Shown here: positions 32,601-40,089 of the stretch, piece by piece
How the letters are laid out: each line of letters opens with the position of its first letter
How positions within the stretch are numbered: the first letter of the stretch is position 1
From: Promicromonospora sp. MEB111
GTDB lineage: Bacteria; Actinomycetota; Actinomycetes; Actinomycetales; Cellulomonadaceae
Assembly: GCF_030209445.1 (NCBI RefSeq)
Contig: NZ_JARVSD010000001.1
Span: 230,505-294,504, forward strand
Length of the DNA: 64,000 bases
Reading direction: 5' to 3'
The notes under the pieces: model-generated
The model's database searches: none
The model's input: only the letters and a program-made list of their open reading frames with translations
What the model was told of the DNA's origin: nothing
Position numbers and translations under genes: made by a program

Positions 32601-33273
32601 CGGTGTGCTGGTGTTCGCCCACCACCCCCTCGACGACCCGCTCCCGACCAAGGCCAGCCAGCTCACCGACCGGCTGGAGGCCGACACGCTGCGCGGGTGG
32701 TTCGAGGAGTTCGAGGAGTCGTCCGGCAAGTCGATCGCCTCGGTGGGCTCCCACGTGGGCGTCTTCCACGCGAGCACGCAGGACGGCGTGCCGTACCTGG
32801 TCAACGGCAACTCCGGGAAGGGCCCGGCGAGCACCCCGGCCGACGGCGGCTTCACGGGCTGGTCGATGCTGGGCGTCCACCCGGCGTCGGGCCGCGTGTC
32901 GGGACCGTCGGCCGTCGGCCGGTCCGCCGACCCCTGGCTGGCCTGGGAGATCAACACCCGTGCCGAGCAGGTGACGGTCTCCGGGCCGGAGTCGCTCGAG
33001 GTGGGCGGCACCGCGGTGGTGAGCGCCGTCGTCGTGCAGGACGGGACCCGGGAGGTGCCGGTGGCCTGGCCCGTCTCGTCGCGCTGGGGCGGCCCGGGCG
33101 TGTGCGTGACGCACGAGCGGGGCCGCGCCGCCCTGGGGGACTGCTCCCGCCACGCGGTGCTCGCGCTCGACCCCGCGACGCACGAGCTGTCGGCTCTGCG
33201 CGCCGGCCGGGCCACGGTGACCGTCACGGTCAACGGGGTGCAGGACGAGCTGCCGGTCATCGTGAGCCGGTAG
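29620..33273 (+). CDS. Secreted phosphodiester glycosidase (NAGPA-like)/metallophosphatase multidomain protein
   Basis: 1217 residues from ATG 29620 (AAGGA upstream). It has a signal peptide (about 1-40, LTCTVAAAFLVAPANGAFAA). A phosphodiester glycosidase domain covers about 100-460 (SRGAIAAINGDYFDINNSGA, GLNVTALP, DAINLDGGGSSEMVARLPG). Beta-rich Ig-like and lectin-like regions fill about 460-845. A calcineurin-type metallophosphatase spans about 848-1110 (AILSDAQF, VINGDLVDE, YLPGNHEVMGG, VFAHHPLDDP), and an Ig-like tail follows. The family acts on sugar-phosphate diesters; with the phosphatase it could strip cell-wall glycopolymers or teichoic-acid-like phosphates outside the cell. That joint role is inference. 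A CAACGTTG site lies about 100 nt upstream (29515). Confidence 0.8.
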   Translation: MRRVLSGARPEKPRGILTKALTCTVAAAFLVAPANGAFAAPLPAPEDVPRAATALTAPTPFARAPLPSGRSAETSGEVTPLRLDDDGDAIVTRREERRIAPGLELTRFARLGEDGWLSGEMLVADLGAAGADGQVPRGTVRVGYVGPEHVADTAPVSEMASSRGAIAAINGDYFDINNSGAALGASIDDGTLVKSASPGRERSVAFGSDGVGRLAQIFLEGSVSWASASDADVGARTEVPVSGLNVTALPQAGVAVFDAGWGAFTRTRPLAAGEQGVEVTVSADGTVTAVGQPGDGQLPDGTRAVVARPGAAADALAALRPGDHVDLAYGVRADAGDVAVAIGGGPEDPLLEDGEVTSATGDHVELRHPRTAVGFDASGTRAYFVVIDGRQTHSIGMNLYELGELMAQLGADDAINLDGGGSSEMVARLPGDSANTILNSPSDGYERSDANGLGLYVPAGSGRVAAYDVRTTVPADDADRVFPGLHRTLTGKGYDDAMGPVAAEPSSWRARDGRVASVRDGVVTGRRTGSTVVTAASLSRWGLASGTTEVEVLGSLVRTGVDTPVVGLEDADATASLVLTGYDARGFSAPIEARDVTVTAVEPGEPRIAGVRATREPVAELVPQADGSFEVRALAAVGGTTFELTVPGPAGTDLTTEVAVTVSLEEDVVADFADAASWTSANDRAPGGSLAPAAGHDGAAGLRMTYDFTRSTATRGQYAVLPEAAAGGRELPGAPRAVTMWVDGDGHGAWLRLQVRQGDGVVTQLDGPEVTWTGWRQVTFPVPDGVAFPLRLQRVRALETTAGEQYTGALTLSAIAAQVPPAVDAPGTPRVEDPVVAADGATDDAPLRVAILSDAQFVARDPESGAVAGARDALREIVADDPDLLVINGDLVDEAAPEDFDLARRVLTEELSGADFPWYYLPGNHEVMGGSIANFEEEFGERTRVLDVPTPGRAGGTTRLVMLDSSSGRLGTDFAQVRMLREALDDAATDRAVTGVLVFAHHPLDDPLPTKASQLTDRLEADTLRGWFEEFEESSGKSIASVGSHVGVFHASTQDGVPYLVNGNSGKGPASTPADGGFTGWSMLGVHPASGRVSGPSAVGRSADPWLAWEINTRAEQVTVSGPESLEVGGTAVVSAVVVQDGTREVPVAWPVSSRWGGPGVCVTHERGRAALGDCSRHAVLALDPATHELSALRAGRATVTVTVNGVQDELPVIVSR

Positions 33274-33282
33274 ATTTGGCTC

Positions 33283-33501
33283 ATGAGCAACTTCGAGGTG
33301 GCACGCAGGCAGAAGCAGGAGCCCACGGCGGCGCTGGTGGTTCGCTTCATCGTGTGCTTCGCCCTGTTCCTGGGCGGGTTCGCGCTGATGGCCGTCGGCT
33401 CGATCGGCGACGCGGCATCGTCGCCGTACGTGTTCGTGGGCGGCATCCTCGCCGTCGGGCTGTCGTTCGGCCTGCCGATGATCGGCGCCACGGAACGATG
33501 A
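33283..33501 (+). CDS. Small two-helix membrane protein
   Basis: 72 residues from ATG 33283, only 9 nt after the preceding stop, so co-transcription is likely. A short hydrophilic N-terminus (MSNFEVARRQKQEP) leads into two membrane helices (VVRFIVCFALFLGGFALMAV and YVFVGGILAVGLSFGLPMIG). I do not recognise a named family. The gene ends before a strong hairpin terminator at 33531-33564. Confidence 0.65.
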   Translation: MSNFEVARRQKQEPTAALVVRFIVCFALFLGGFALMAVGSIGDAASSPYVFVGGILAVGLSFGLPMIGATER

Positions 33502-33530
33502 GCACCGCGCGGTAGGCAGCGCGAGCCGAA

Positions 33531-33564
33531 GAGCGCCCGTCCGGTCCCGACCGGGCGGGCGCTC
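33531..33564 (+). terminator. Hairpin terminator after small membrane protein
   Basis: GAGCGCCCGTCCGGT (33531-33545) pairs with ACCGGGCGGGCGCTC (33550-33564) over a 4-nt loop with one G-T pair, 29 nt past the stop. Confidence 0.75.
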
Positions 33565-33573
33565 TCGTGCTCT

Positions 33574-33581
33574 CTTCACCC
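33574..33581 (+). promoter_or_regulatory. CTTCACCC box upstream of first CGC-tailed secreted protein
   Basis: CTTCACCCACAACG starts 105 nt before ATG 33679. The same string starts 105 nt before ATG 34729 (34624), and CCCGTCCGT follows in both. Conservation of sequence and distance suggests a shared promoter element duplicated with the gene. Confidence 0.45.
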
Positions 33582-33678
33582 ACAACGTTCTGGTGCTCCC
33601 GTCCGTGGACGGTGGTGGAGCCTGGCGCCGAGCGGTGTGCGCGGCGGGACAGGCACCGTCGACAGACAGGAACTCGCG

Positions 33679-34536
33679 ATGTCTCTGCTCAGCACGTCCC
33701 GTACCCCTCTGCTCCGCCGGGGGCTGGTGGCGCTGGCCACCTCCGCGGCTCTTCTCGCCTCGGGCCTCGTCGTGGCCCCGACGGCGCAGTCGTCGTCGCT
33801 GCCGGTGGTCGATGTCCACCGGTCCCAGGGCACCACGGTCACCACGTCGATGTACGCCTCGGGCTCGACGATCACCGGCGACGTGGAGCGGCAGAAGCTC
33901 TACCCCGCCGAGGTGGGCTACACGGTCGCCCTCGCGGCGTCCGGCGGGACCATGCTGGGCGCGGAGGTCGAGGTCACGGTCCAGAAGATCAACAGCCGGC
34001 AGGTGCGCAAGCGCACCATCGAGATGAAGCGCAGCACCACCGGCTTCCTGAGCAGGGGGACCCTCGACTTCAACGGAGCGGTCATCCAGCCTGGGACGTA
34101 CCGCGTGGGCGTCGAGGTGTTCACGGTGGTGCGCAAGCCCGACGGCACCCGGGTCCGGCACCTCGTCGACGTGAGCAACGGCAAGACGGTGCAGCTCCGC
34201 CGTGACACGCGGACCGACGGGAGCATCAGCACGCAGGCGACGGACGGCCGTCCCGCGCGGATCAACGCCACCACGAAGATCCTGGTCATCGACCGCGGGA
34301 CTCTCTCGTGGGGCCCGAACCGCTGGGGTACCGCGGTCCTCTCCTTCGACGCGGACGGCCCGAACGAGCCGAGGAAGCCCGTCTTCGTGCGGGACCTGAA
34401 GATCGGGACCGACGGCCGGATCTCGACGGTCGTCGAGTCCCGCAAGGGCTGGTGGAAGGTCACCTACCAGGGGACCTCGAGCCGCGCCGCCTCCGTGGCG
34501 TGGATCGGGCAGGGCGACGTGGGCTGCGGCTGCTGA
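33679..34536 (+). CDS. Secreted module protein with Cys-Gly-Cys C-terminus, copy 1
   Basis: 285 residues from ATG 33679. The signal peptide (MSLLSTSRTPLLRRGLVALA) is cleaved near AQS-SS. The mature protein holds a beta domain (VVDVHRSQGTTVTTSMYASG, PGTYRVGVEVFTVVRKPDGT) and a C-terminal module (AVLSFDADG...VFVRDLKIGTDGRISTVVES, KGWWKVTYQGTSS). The module is a divergent form of the YFDPxG...WIAKYPGT module of the 4-10.8 kb proteins. It ends VGCGC, and these two Cys are the only ones in the protein. The function is unknown. The Cys pair could form a disulphide, a metal site or a covalent anchor. It is about two-thirds identical by eye to the next gene. Confidence 0.75.
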   Translation: MSLLSTSRTPLLRRGLVALATSAALLASGLVVAPTAQSSSLPVVDVHRSQGTTVTTSMYASGSTITGDVERQKLYPAEVGYTVALAASGGTMLGAEVEVTVQKINSRQVRKRTIEMKRSTTGFLSRGTLDFNGAVIQPGTYRVGVEVFTVVRKPDGTRVRHLVDVSNGKTVQLRRDTRTDGSISTQATDGRPARINATTKILVIDRGTLSWGPNRWGTAVLSFDADGPNEPRKPVFVRDLKIGTDGRISTVVESRKGWWKVTYQGTSSRAASVAWIGQGDVGCGC

Positions 34537-34589
34537 CCGTACGAGGCCGGCGGTGGGTCCCGTCGTCGGCCAAAGGGCAGGGCAGGGCG

Positions 34590-34616
34590 AGGGTCGCGGC
34601 CGCGGGCCGCGGCCCT
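34590..34616 (+). terminator. Hairpin terminator between the two CGC-tailed genes
   Basis: AGGGTCGCGGCC (34590-34601) pairs with GGCCGCGGCCCT (34605-34616) with one G-T pair and a 3-nt loop. It suggests that each copy has its own transcript. Confidence 0.65.
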
Positions 34617-34623
34617 CCGCCGT

Positions 34624-34631
34624 CTTCACCC
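34624..34631 (+). promoter_or_regulatory. CTTCACCC box upstream of second CGC-tailed secreted protein
   Basis: CTTCACCCACAACG starts 105 nt before ATG 34729, matching the site at 33574 in sequence and distance. Confidence 0.45.
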
Positions 34632-34728
34632 ACAACGATTCCCGGCACCCGTCCGTACTGGTGTGTACAAGCCCGACGGCGAGCGACGTGCTCGGGACGG
34701 GCATCCTCCGAAGGACGGGAACACCACG

Positions 34729-35580
34729 ATGTCTCTGCACAGCACGTCTCGTACCTCTCTCTTCCGCCGTGGCCTGGTGGCACTGGCCTCCGCCACGGCC
34801 CTGCTCGCCGGGGGCCTCGTCGTCGCCCCGGCGGCACAGGCGGCGGCGCTGCCGGTCGTCGATGTCCACACGCGCCAGGGCACCACGGTCACCACGTCGA
34901 TGTACGCCTCGGGCTCCACGATCTGGGCCGACGTGGACGAGCAGGAGCTCCGCCCCGCCAGGTTCGGGTACACCGTCGCCCTGAAGGCCTCCGGCGGCAC
35001 CATGCTGGGCGCGGAGGTCGAGGTCACGCTCCAGAAGATCGACCGTGAGCCGGTGCGCAAGCGCACGATCGTCCTGAAGCGCACCAGCAGCACCGCCATG
35101 GTCAAGCGGGGAGCCATCAACTTCACCGGGACCATCGACCCCGGGACCTACCGGGTGGGTGTCGAGGTGTTCACCGTGATCCGCAAGGCGGACGGGACCC
35201 GGGTGCGGCACCAGATCGACGTGAACGAGGCGCAGCGGGTGCAGTTCCGCCGGGCCACCACGGTCCACGCGGGCATCTCGTCGGATGCGACCGACGGTCG
35301 TCCCGTGCGGATCAACGCGACCGCGAAGGTGCTGCGGGTCGCCGACGACGGCTCCGTCTCGTGGCTGCGGCTCCGCTCGGGCGCCGCGATCCTCTCGTAC
35401 GACCCCGACGGCCCGTGGGGCGAGAAGAGAGCCGTCTTCGTGCGGGACCTGAAGATCGGGTCCGACGGCCGGATCTCGACGGTCGTCAACGCTCGCGACG
35501 GGTACTGGAAGGTCACCTACCCGGGGACCTCCCGCTTCGCCTCGGGCACCGGCTGGATCCCCGAGCTCTGCGGTTGCTGA
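34729..35580 (+). CDS. Secreted module protein with Cys-Gly-Cys C-terminus, copy 2
   Basis: 283 residues from ATG 34729. The signal peptide (MSLHSTSRTSLFRRGLVALA) is cleaved near AQA-AA. Order and length match copy 1: VVDVHTRQGTTVTTSMYASG, DPGTYRVGVEVFTVIRKADG, and the module AILSYDPDG...VFVRDLKIGSDGRISTVVNA, GYWKVTYPGTS. The module's final WKVTYPGTS makes the relation to WIAKYPGT in the larger secreted family plain. The protein ends ELCGC with no other Cys. It arose by tandem duplication that included the upstream box. A strong terminator follows at 35626-35660. No enzymatic motif is seen. Confidence 0.75.
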   Translation: MSLHSTSRTSLFRRGLVALASATALLAGGLVVAPAAQAAALPVVDVHTRQGTTVTTSMYASGSTIWADVDEQELRPARFGYTVALKASGGTMLGAEVEVTLQKIDREPVRKRTIVLKRTSSTAMVKRGAINFTGTIDPGTYRVGVEVFTVIRKADGTRVRHQIDVNEAQRVQFRRATTVHAGISSDATDGRPVRINATAKVLRVADDGSVSWLRLRSGAAILSYDPDGPWGEKRAVFVRDLKIGSDGRISTVVNARDGYWKVTYPGTSRFASGTGWIPELCGC

Positions 35581-35625
35581 CCACAGGGGTCGGCGCACCT
35601 CGCCGTCGGCCCGGAGACCCGCCAG

Positions 35626-35660
35626 GAGAAGGGCCGCAGCCGCCGGCTGCGGCCCTTCTC
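35626..35660 (+). terminator. Strong hairpin terminator after CGC-tailed copy 2
   Basis: GAGAAGGGCCGCAGCC (35626-35641) pairs perfectly over 16 bp with 35645-35660 around a 3-nt loop. Confidence 0.8.
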
Positions 35661-35698
35661 GCTGCCTCTTGGTTGCCCCAGGGGCAGGTCTGGAAACG

Positions 35699-35740
35699 CT
35701 GTGTCACCCGTGTGTCACAGGTTTGTTAGAACCATTGACA
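35699..35740 (+). promoter_or_regulatory. Probable control region of the first sugar ABC operon
   Basis: GTGTCAC occurs at 35701-35707 and 35712-35718, bounded by CTGTG and CACAG. TTGACA at 35735-35740 is a -35 candidate, but no good -10 follows at 17 bp. The region is AT-rich compared with its flanks. A sugar- or Crp-type regulator could bind here; no regulator gene is adjacent. Confidence 0.35.
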
Positions 35741-35795
35741 GATTCCGACCCGAGTGAAAACGTGACCTGCACCACCACGAAGGAGAGGGACGGCA

Positions 35796-37040
35796 ATGGC
35801 GCAGTACAAGAGGCTCGGCGGGATCATGGCGATCACGCTTGCCGCGACAACCGGACTGACGGCCTGCGGGTTCGGCGGGTCCAGCGGGGAGGCGACCGGC
35901 GACGGGACCACTCTCGACCTGCTCGTCCCCAGCTACTCCGACGCCACCCAGGGAAACTGGGACGACGTGATCGCCGGGTTCGAGGAGGAGAACCCCGACA
36001 TCGACGTCAACCTCCAGGTCGAGTCCTGGGACAACCTCGAGTCCGTCATCGCCACCAAGATCCAGGGCGGCGACGCACCCGACATCTACAACGGCGGCCC
36101 CTTCGCCGGCTTCGCCGAGGACGAGCTGCTGTACCCGGTCGAGGAGGTCACCTCCGAGGAGACCTACGCCGACTTCCAGCCCACGTTCCTGGAGAACGCC
36201 CAGGTGGGCGGCACCACCTACGGCCTGCCGTTCATCGCGTCGGCCCGTGCGCTGTTCGTCAACGACGCGCTCCTGGAGGAGGCGGGCGCCGAGGTGCCCA
36301 CCACCTGGGACGAGCTGCTCGAGTCCGCCAAGAAGGTCTCGGAGCTGGGTGGCGGCGTGGCCGGCTACGGCATGCCGCTCGGTTCGGAGGAGGCGCAGGC
36401 CGAGGCAGCGGTGTGGCTGTGGGGCGGCGGCGGCACCTTCGGCGACGCCGAGGCCATCACGATCGACACCCCCGAGAACCTCCCGGGTGCCGAGTTCGTC
36501 AAGAAGATGATCGACGAGGGCGCCACGCAGGCCGACGCCGGCGCGACGGACCGCAGCCCGCTGTTCGACATCTTCGTCCAGGGCAAGGTCGGCATGCAGG
36601 TCGGCCTGCCGCCGAGCGTCGGGCAGATCGAGTCGGACAACCCCGACCTGGAGTACTCGATCCACCCGATCCCCACCGAGGACGGCTCGCCGTTCACGCT
36701 GGGCGTGGCCGACCACCTCATGGCGTTCCAGAACGACGGCGACAAGCAGGAGGCCATCACCGCCTTCTTCGACTACTTCTACTCCGCCGACGTCTACGTG
36801 CCCTGGGTCCAGGCCGAGGGCTTCCTGCCCACGACCCTCTCGGGCTCGGAGCAGCTCGCCGGCGAGGAGGCGCTCGCGCCGTTCCTCGAGGTGCTGCCCG
36901 ACGCGCAGTTCTACCCGAGCACCAACCCGGACTGGGCCGCGGCCGACTCGGCGTTCAAGGCGCTCTTCGGTCAGCTCGACGGGAAGAAGTCGGCGCAGGA
37001 CGTCCTGACCGAGATCCAGGAACAGGTCGACGCGGGCTGA
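35796..37040 (+). CDS. Sugar ABC transporter substrate-binding lipoprotein
   Basis: 414 residues from ATG 35796 (AAGGAGAGG upstream). A lipoprotein signal with lipobox LTAC places the lipidated Cys at C24, followed by a Gly/Ser linker. The body is a CUT1-type solute-binding fold (GNWDDVIAGFEEENPDIDVN, ATKIQGGDAPDIYNGG, TTWDELLESAKKV, FFDYFYSADVYVPWV). It captures an oligosaccharide or sugar outside the membrane and delivers it to the two permeases encoded just downstream. The sugar is not identifiable from sequence. Rare GH or regulator clues are absent next to this operon. Confidence 0.9.
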   Translation: MAQYKRLGGIMAITLAATTGLTACGFGGSSGEATGDGTTLDLLVPSYSDATQGNWDDVIAGFEEENPDIDVNLQVESWDNLESVIATKIQGGDAPDIYNGGPFAGFAEDELLYPVEEVTSEETYADFQPTFLENAQVGGTTYGLPFIASARALFVNDALLEEAGAEVPTTWDELLESAKKVSELGGGVAGYGMPLGSEEAQAEAAVWLWGGGGTFGDAEAITIDTPENLPGAEFVKKMIDEGATQADAGATDRSPLFDIFVQGKVGMQVGLPPSVGQIESDNPDLEYSIHPIPTEDGSPFTLGVADHLMAFQNDGDKQEAITAFFDYFYSADVYVPWVQAEGFLPTTLSGSEQLAGEEALAPFLEVLPDAQFYPSTNPDWAAADSAFKALFGQLDGKKSAQDVLTEIQEQVDAG

Positions 37041-37112
37041 CGCCCCGCACCGACCGCCGTGCCCGGCACGGCTGACCACACGCAACGCTGAACCGAAAGC
37101 ACGGGGAACTTG

Positions 37113-37988
37113 GTGAAGGACCTGTTGAAGGCCCTGCCGTGGATCGGGCCCGCGGTCGCACTCATTGCGGCCGTGGTCCTGTTCCCGGTCGGCCTGATGT
37201 TCTGGAACTCGACACGCGACATCAGCCAGAGCGGCGTGGACGACGGGGGAGTGGGCCTCGCGAACTTCGCGACGGTCATCGGCTTCCAGTACTTCTGGCC
37301 GATCCTCGGGCGCACGGTCGTGTGGGTGGTCGTCGTCGTCGGCTGCACCCTGATCGGGTCGCTGGCGCTCGCGGCGCTGCTGAACAAGGCGTTCCCCGGG
37401 CGCCGCCTGGTCCGGATGGCCGTCATCGTGCCGTGGGCCTCCAGCGTCGTCATGACGACGCTGGTGGTCCACTACGGCCTGGAGCCGTACTTCGGCATCA
37501 TCAACTCGTTCCTGGTGGACGTCGGCCTGATCAGCACGCCGGAGGGCTACGGCTGGACCCGGCACCCCGGCACCGCGTTCGCGTGGGCCATGGCGGTCGC
37601 CGTGTTCGTGTCGCTGCCGTTCACCACCTACACGGTGCTCGCCGGGCTCCAGACGGTGCCCGGCGAGACCGTGGAGGCCGCGCGCATCGACGGGGCCAGC
37701 GGGGTGCGCACCTACTTCAGCGTGGTGCTGCCGCAGCTGCGGGGTGCCATCTCGGTGGCGGTGCTGATCAACATCATCAACGTGTTCAACTCGCTGCCGA
37801 TCCTGCGCGTCATGACGGGGTCCATCCCCGGGTACGACGCCGACACCGTCATGACGATGATCTTCAAGTACATGCAGAACCAGCGGCAGATCGACCTGGC
37901 CAGCGCACTGTCCGTCATCGCGTTCCTGGTGGTCATCGCCATCGTCGCCGTCTACGTGCGGGTCGTCCGCCCCCTGGAGGAGGTCTGA
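37113..37988 (+). CDS. Sugar ABC transporter permease (MalF-type)
   Basis: About 291 residues. GTG 37113 suits the GGGGA site better than TTG 37110, but either is possible. Six membrane helices are apparent (first IGPAVALIAAVVLFPVGLMF). The EAA loop that docks the ATPase reads VEAARIDGASGVRTYFSVVL followed by PQLRG. It pairs with the next permease to form the channel of a CUT1 importer. Its stop overlaps the next start as TGATG, so the two are translationally coupled. Confidence 0.9.
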   Translation: MKDLLKALPWIGPAVALIAAVVLFPVGLMFWNSTRDISQSGVDDGGVGLANFATVIGFQYFWPILGRTVVWVVVVVGCTLIGSLALAALLNKAFPGRRLVRMAVIVPWASSVVMTTLVVHYGLEPYFGIINSFLVDVGLISTPEGYGWTRHPGTAFAWAMAVAVFVSLPFTTYTVLAGLQTVPGETVEAARIDGASGVRTYFSVVLPQLRGAISVAVLINIINVFNSLPILRVMTGSIPGYDADTVMTMIFKYMQNQRQIDLASALSVIAFLVVIAIVAVYVRVVRPLEEV

Positions 37989-38911
37989 TGACCGCGATCA
38001 CCGACCCGGGGACCACCTCGCGCAGCGCGACCCGGCCGCCGTCCGACAACCGGAGGAGGGTGCGGAAGTACACGACCGACCAGGTGCCGCTCGGGTCGCT
38101 GCTGCTCCGGCTGCTGGCCGGGCTCGTGGTGCTGGTGGTCTTCCTGCTGCCGTACCTGATCATGTTCTTCGGCTCCGTCAAGACCAAGGCGGAGATCAGG
38201 TCGGTCGACCCCACCTACTTCCCCACGGAGTGGCACTGGGACAACTACGTCACGATGTGGTCCACGCCCGAGACGCCGCTGGCGCAGAACCTGATCTCCA
38301 CCCTGGTGATCTCGCTGTGCGCCACGCTGCTCGTGCTGGCCGTGGCGCTGCCCGCCGCCTACTACACGGCGCGGTTCCGGTTCCAGGGCCGGCTCTTCTT
38401 CCTGTTCCTCGTGATCGTGACCCAGATGGTGCAGCCCGCCGTGCTGACGTCGGGTCTGTTCCGGCAGTTCATCGCCATCGGGATCCTCGACACATGGGTC
38501 GCGATGATCCTGGTCAACGCCGCGTTCAACCTGTCCTTCGCGGTCTGGATCATGCACAGCTTCTTCGCGGGCATCCCGAAGGAGGTCGACGAGGCGGCGC
38601 AGCTCGACGGCGCCGGCACGTTCGCCGTCCTGACCAAGATCAACCTGCCGCTCGTCTGGCCGGGCATCGTGACGGCGGTCGTGTTCACGTTCGTCGCCTC
38701 CTGGAACGAGTTCGCGGCCTCGCTGGTGCTGCTCACCACGGCGGGCAACCAGCCGCTGTCCGTGGCGCTCACCAAGTTCGTGGGCCAGTACGAGACGTCG
38801 TGGCACTACGTGTTCGGGGTGTCCGTCGTGGCGATCGTGCCCGTGGTGATCCTGTTCATGATCATCGAGAAGCGCCTGGTGGGCGGCCTGGTGGCCGGGT
38901 CGGTGAAGTAG
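37988..38911 (+). CDS. Sugar ABC transporter permease (MalG-type)
   Basis: 307 residues from ATG 37988. A basic cytoplasmic N-terminus precedes six membrane helices (first LLRLLAGLVVLVVFLLPYLI). The EAA loop is VDEAAQLDGAGTFAVLTKIN followed by LPLVWPG. Together with the upstream binding protein and permease it makes an importer without its own ATPase. In actinobacteria a shared MsiK-type ATPase normally energises such systems; none lies in this window. A hairpin terminator follows at 38918-38946. Confidence 0.9.
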   Translation: MTAITDPGTTSRSATRPPSDNRRRVRKYTTDQVPLGSLLLRLLAGLVVLVVFLLPYLIMFFGSVKTKAEIRSVDPTYFPTEWHWDNYVTMWSTPETPLAQNLISTLVISLCATLLVLAVALPAAYYTARFRFQGRLFFLFLVIVTQMVQPAVLTSGLFRQFIAIGILDTWVAMILVNAAFNLSFAVWIMHSFFAGIPKEVDEAAQLDGAGTFAVLTKINLPLVWPGIVTAVVFTFVASWNEFAASLVLLTTAGNQPLSVALTKFVGQYETSWHYVFGVSVVAIVPVVILFMIIEKRLVGGLVAGSVK

Positions 38912-38917
38912 CGGGCG

Positions 38918-38946
38918 GGCCCGGTCCACACACCGTGGACCGGGCC
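38918..38946 (+). terminator. Terminator of first sugar ABC operon
   Basis: GGCCCGGTCCAC (38918-38929) pairs with GTGGACCGGGCC (38935-38946) around a 5-nt loop, 7 nt after the stop codon. Confidence 0.8.
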
Positions 38947-39009
38947 GTCTCGACTTACGGACGAATTCTGTCCCAGTGCTGGACGGTCGCTTAGCATGGT
39001 GGCGAACCC

Positions 39010-39116
39010 CATCCAGAGCGGTCGAGAGTCCTGGCTCCCTGACACCGCAGCAACCTGCCGATCTCCTGCCGCGTCGCCGCGGTGCGAGGGACGCAAGGTG
39101 CTCACGCCAGGTTCGA
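39010..39116 (+). promoter_or_regulatory. SAM riboswitch (SAM-I/SAM-IV clan)
   Basis: The leader of metF contains GCGGTCGAGAGTCC, TGACACCGCAGCAACCTGC, a GC-rich stem around 39070, and GCAAGGTGCTCACGCCAGG. The GCAACC and AAGGTGCT strands are the conserved SAM-binding and pseudoknot elements of S-box-type riboswitches. It ends just before the metF ribosome-binding site (GGAG at 39118), so it could act on translation. The exact subclass needs a covariance search. Confidence 0.82.
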
Positions 39117-39126
39117 TGGAGCAGCC

Positions 39127-40071
39127 ATGGTCGCCGAGCCGCACCCCCACCGCCCCACGGTGTCGTTCGAGCTGATGCCCCCGCGTCGGCCGAACGCCGC
39201 ACCCAACTTCTGGGAGACGGCGCAGCGGCTCGTGGCGGCCCGCCCGGACTTCGTCTCCGTGACCTACGGGGCGGCCGGCGGCGACCGCGCCACCGCGCGC
39301 GAGGTGCTCGCCACGCTGCTGCGCGGCACGCCCGTGCTCCCGGTGGCCCACCTGACCTGCGTGGGCGCGTCCCAGGAGGACGTGTCCGCGGTGATCGAGG
39401 AGTTCCTCGAGGCCGGGGTGCGGTCCTTCCTCGCCCTGCGCGGCGACCCGCCGCGCGACGAGCCGGACTGGCGCCCGCCGGCCGACGGCGTGCGCTCCAG
39501 CGTGGACCTGGTGCGGCTCCTGCGGCAGGTGGACGAGCGGCGGTGCGCCGCCGACGTCAGCACGGCGCTGCGCTCGGCCGCCCGCCCGCTGGCCATCGCC
39601 GTCGCCACGTTCCCCGACGGCAACCCCGGGGCCGGCACCACGCGCGAGCAGGAGGTGCGGCGGCTGCTGGAGAAGCAGGAGGCGGGCGCGAGCTTCGCGA
39701 TCACCCAGTTCTTCTACCGCGCGGACTCGTACACCGGGTTCGTCGAGGCGGCCCGGGCGGAGGGCGTCACCATCCCGATCCTCGCCGGGATCCTGCCCAC
39801 CACCGAGGCCCGCCGCCTGCGCCGGGTCCAGGAGCTCACCGGGGTGGCGGCTCCTGCGGAGCTCCTGCGCGACCTCGACCGGCTCACCGCGCCCGACGGC
39901 GCCGTCGACCCCGAGGCCCAGCACGCGCACGGCATCGAGTACTCCGCGGCGCTCGCGCGCGAGGTGCTCGACGCCGGCACGCCCGGCCTGCACGTGTACA
40001 CGTTCAACAAGCACCGCCCCGCCCTCGACCTCCTGGACCGCGTGGGCCTGACGGGCCGAGCGGCGGCCTGA
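39127..40071 (+). CDS. metF: Methylenetetrahydrofolate reductase
   Basis: 314 residues from ATG 39127 (GGAG 5 nt upstream). It is a FAD-dependent barrel enzyme that reduces methylene-tetrahydrofolate to methyl-tetrahydrofolate for methionine synthesis. Key stretches are VSFELMPPRR (substrate Glu), DFVSVTYGAAGG, HLTCVGASQEDV, FLALRGDPPRDE, ATFPDGNPGA, AGASFAITQFFYRADSY (Gln/Phe contacts) and PILAGILPTT. Length and motif order are normal. The SAM riboswitch directly upstream means high SAM should shut off methyl-group supply. The gene stands alone; no methionine synthase lies nearby. Confidence 0.93.
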   Translation: MVAEPHPHRPTVSFELMPPRRPNAAPNFWETAQRLVAARPDFVSVTYGAAGGDRATAREVLATLLRGTPVLPVAHLTCVGASQEDVSAVIEEFLEAGVRSFLALRGDPPRDEPDWRPPADGVRSSVDLVRLLRQVDERRCAADVSTALRSAARPLAIAVATFPDGNPGAGTTREQEVRRLLEKQEAGASFAITQFFYRADSYTGFVEAARAEGVTIPILAGILPTTEARRLRRVQELTGVAAPAELLRDLDRLTAPDGAVDPEAQHAHGIEYSAALAREVLDAGTPGLHVYTFNKHRPALDLLDRVGLTGRAAA

Positions 40072-40089
40072 CGGATCGCCGGCACGGGG

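Noticed and set aside
29605..35598. A minus-strand open frame of about 2000 codons opposite the phosphodiester glycosidase and module genes
   Set aside because: It runs antisense across four genes with signal peptides and clear motifs. Its translation is Arg/Gly/Pro-rich with no domain, as expected from the codon-position bias of high-GC DNA.
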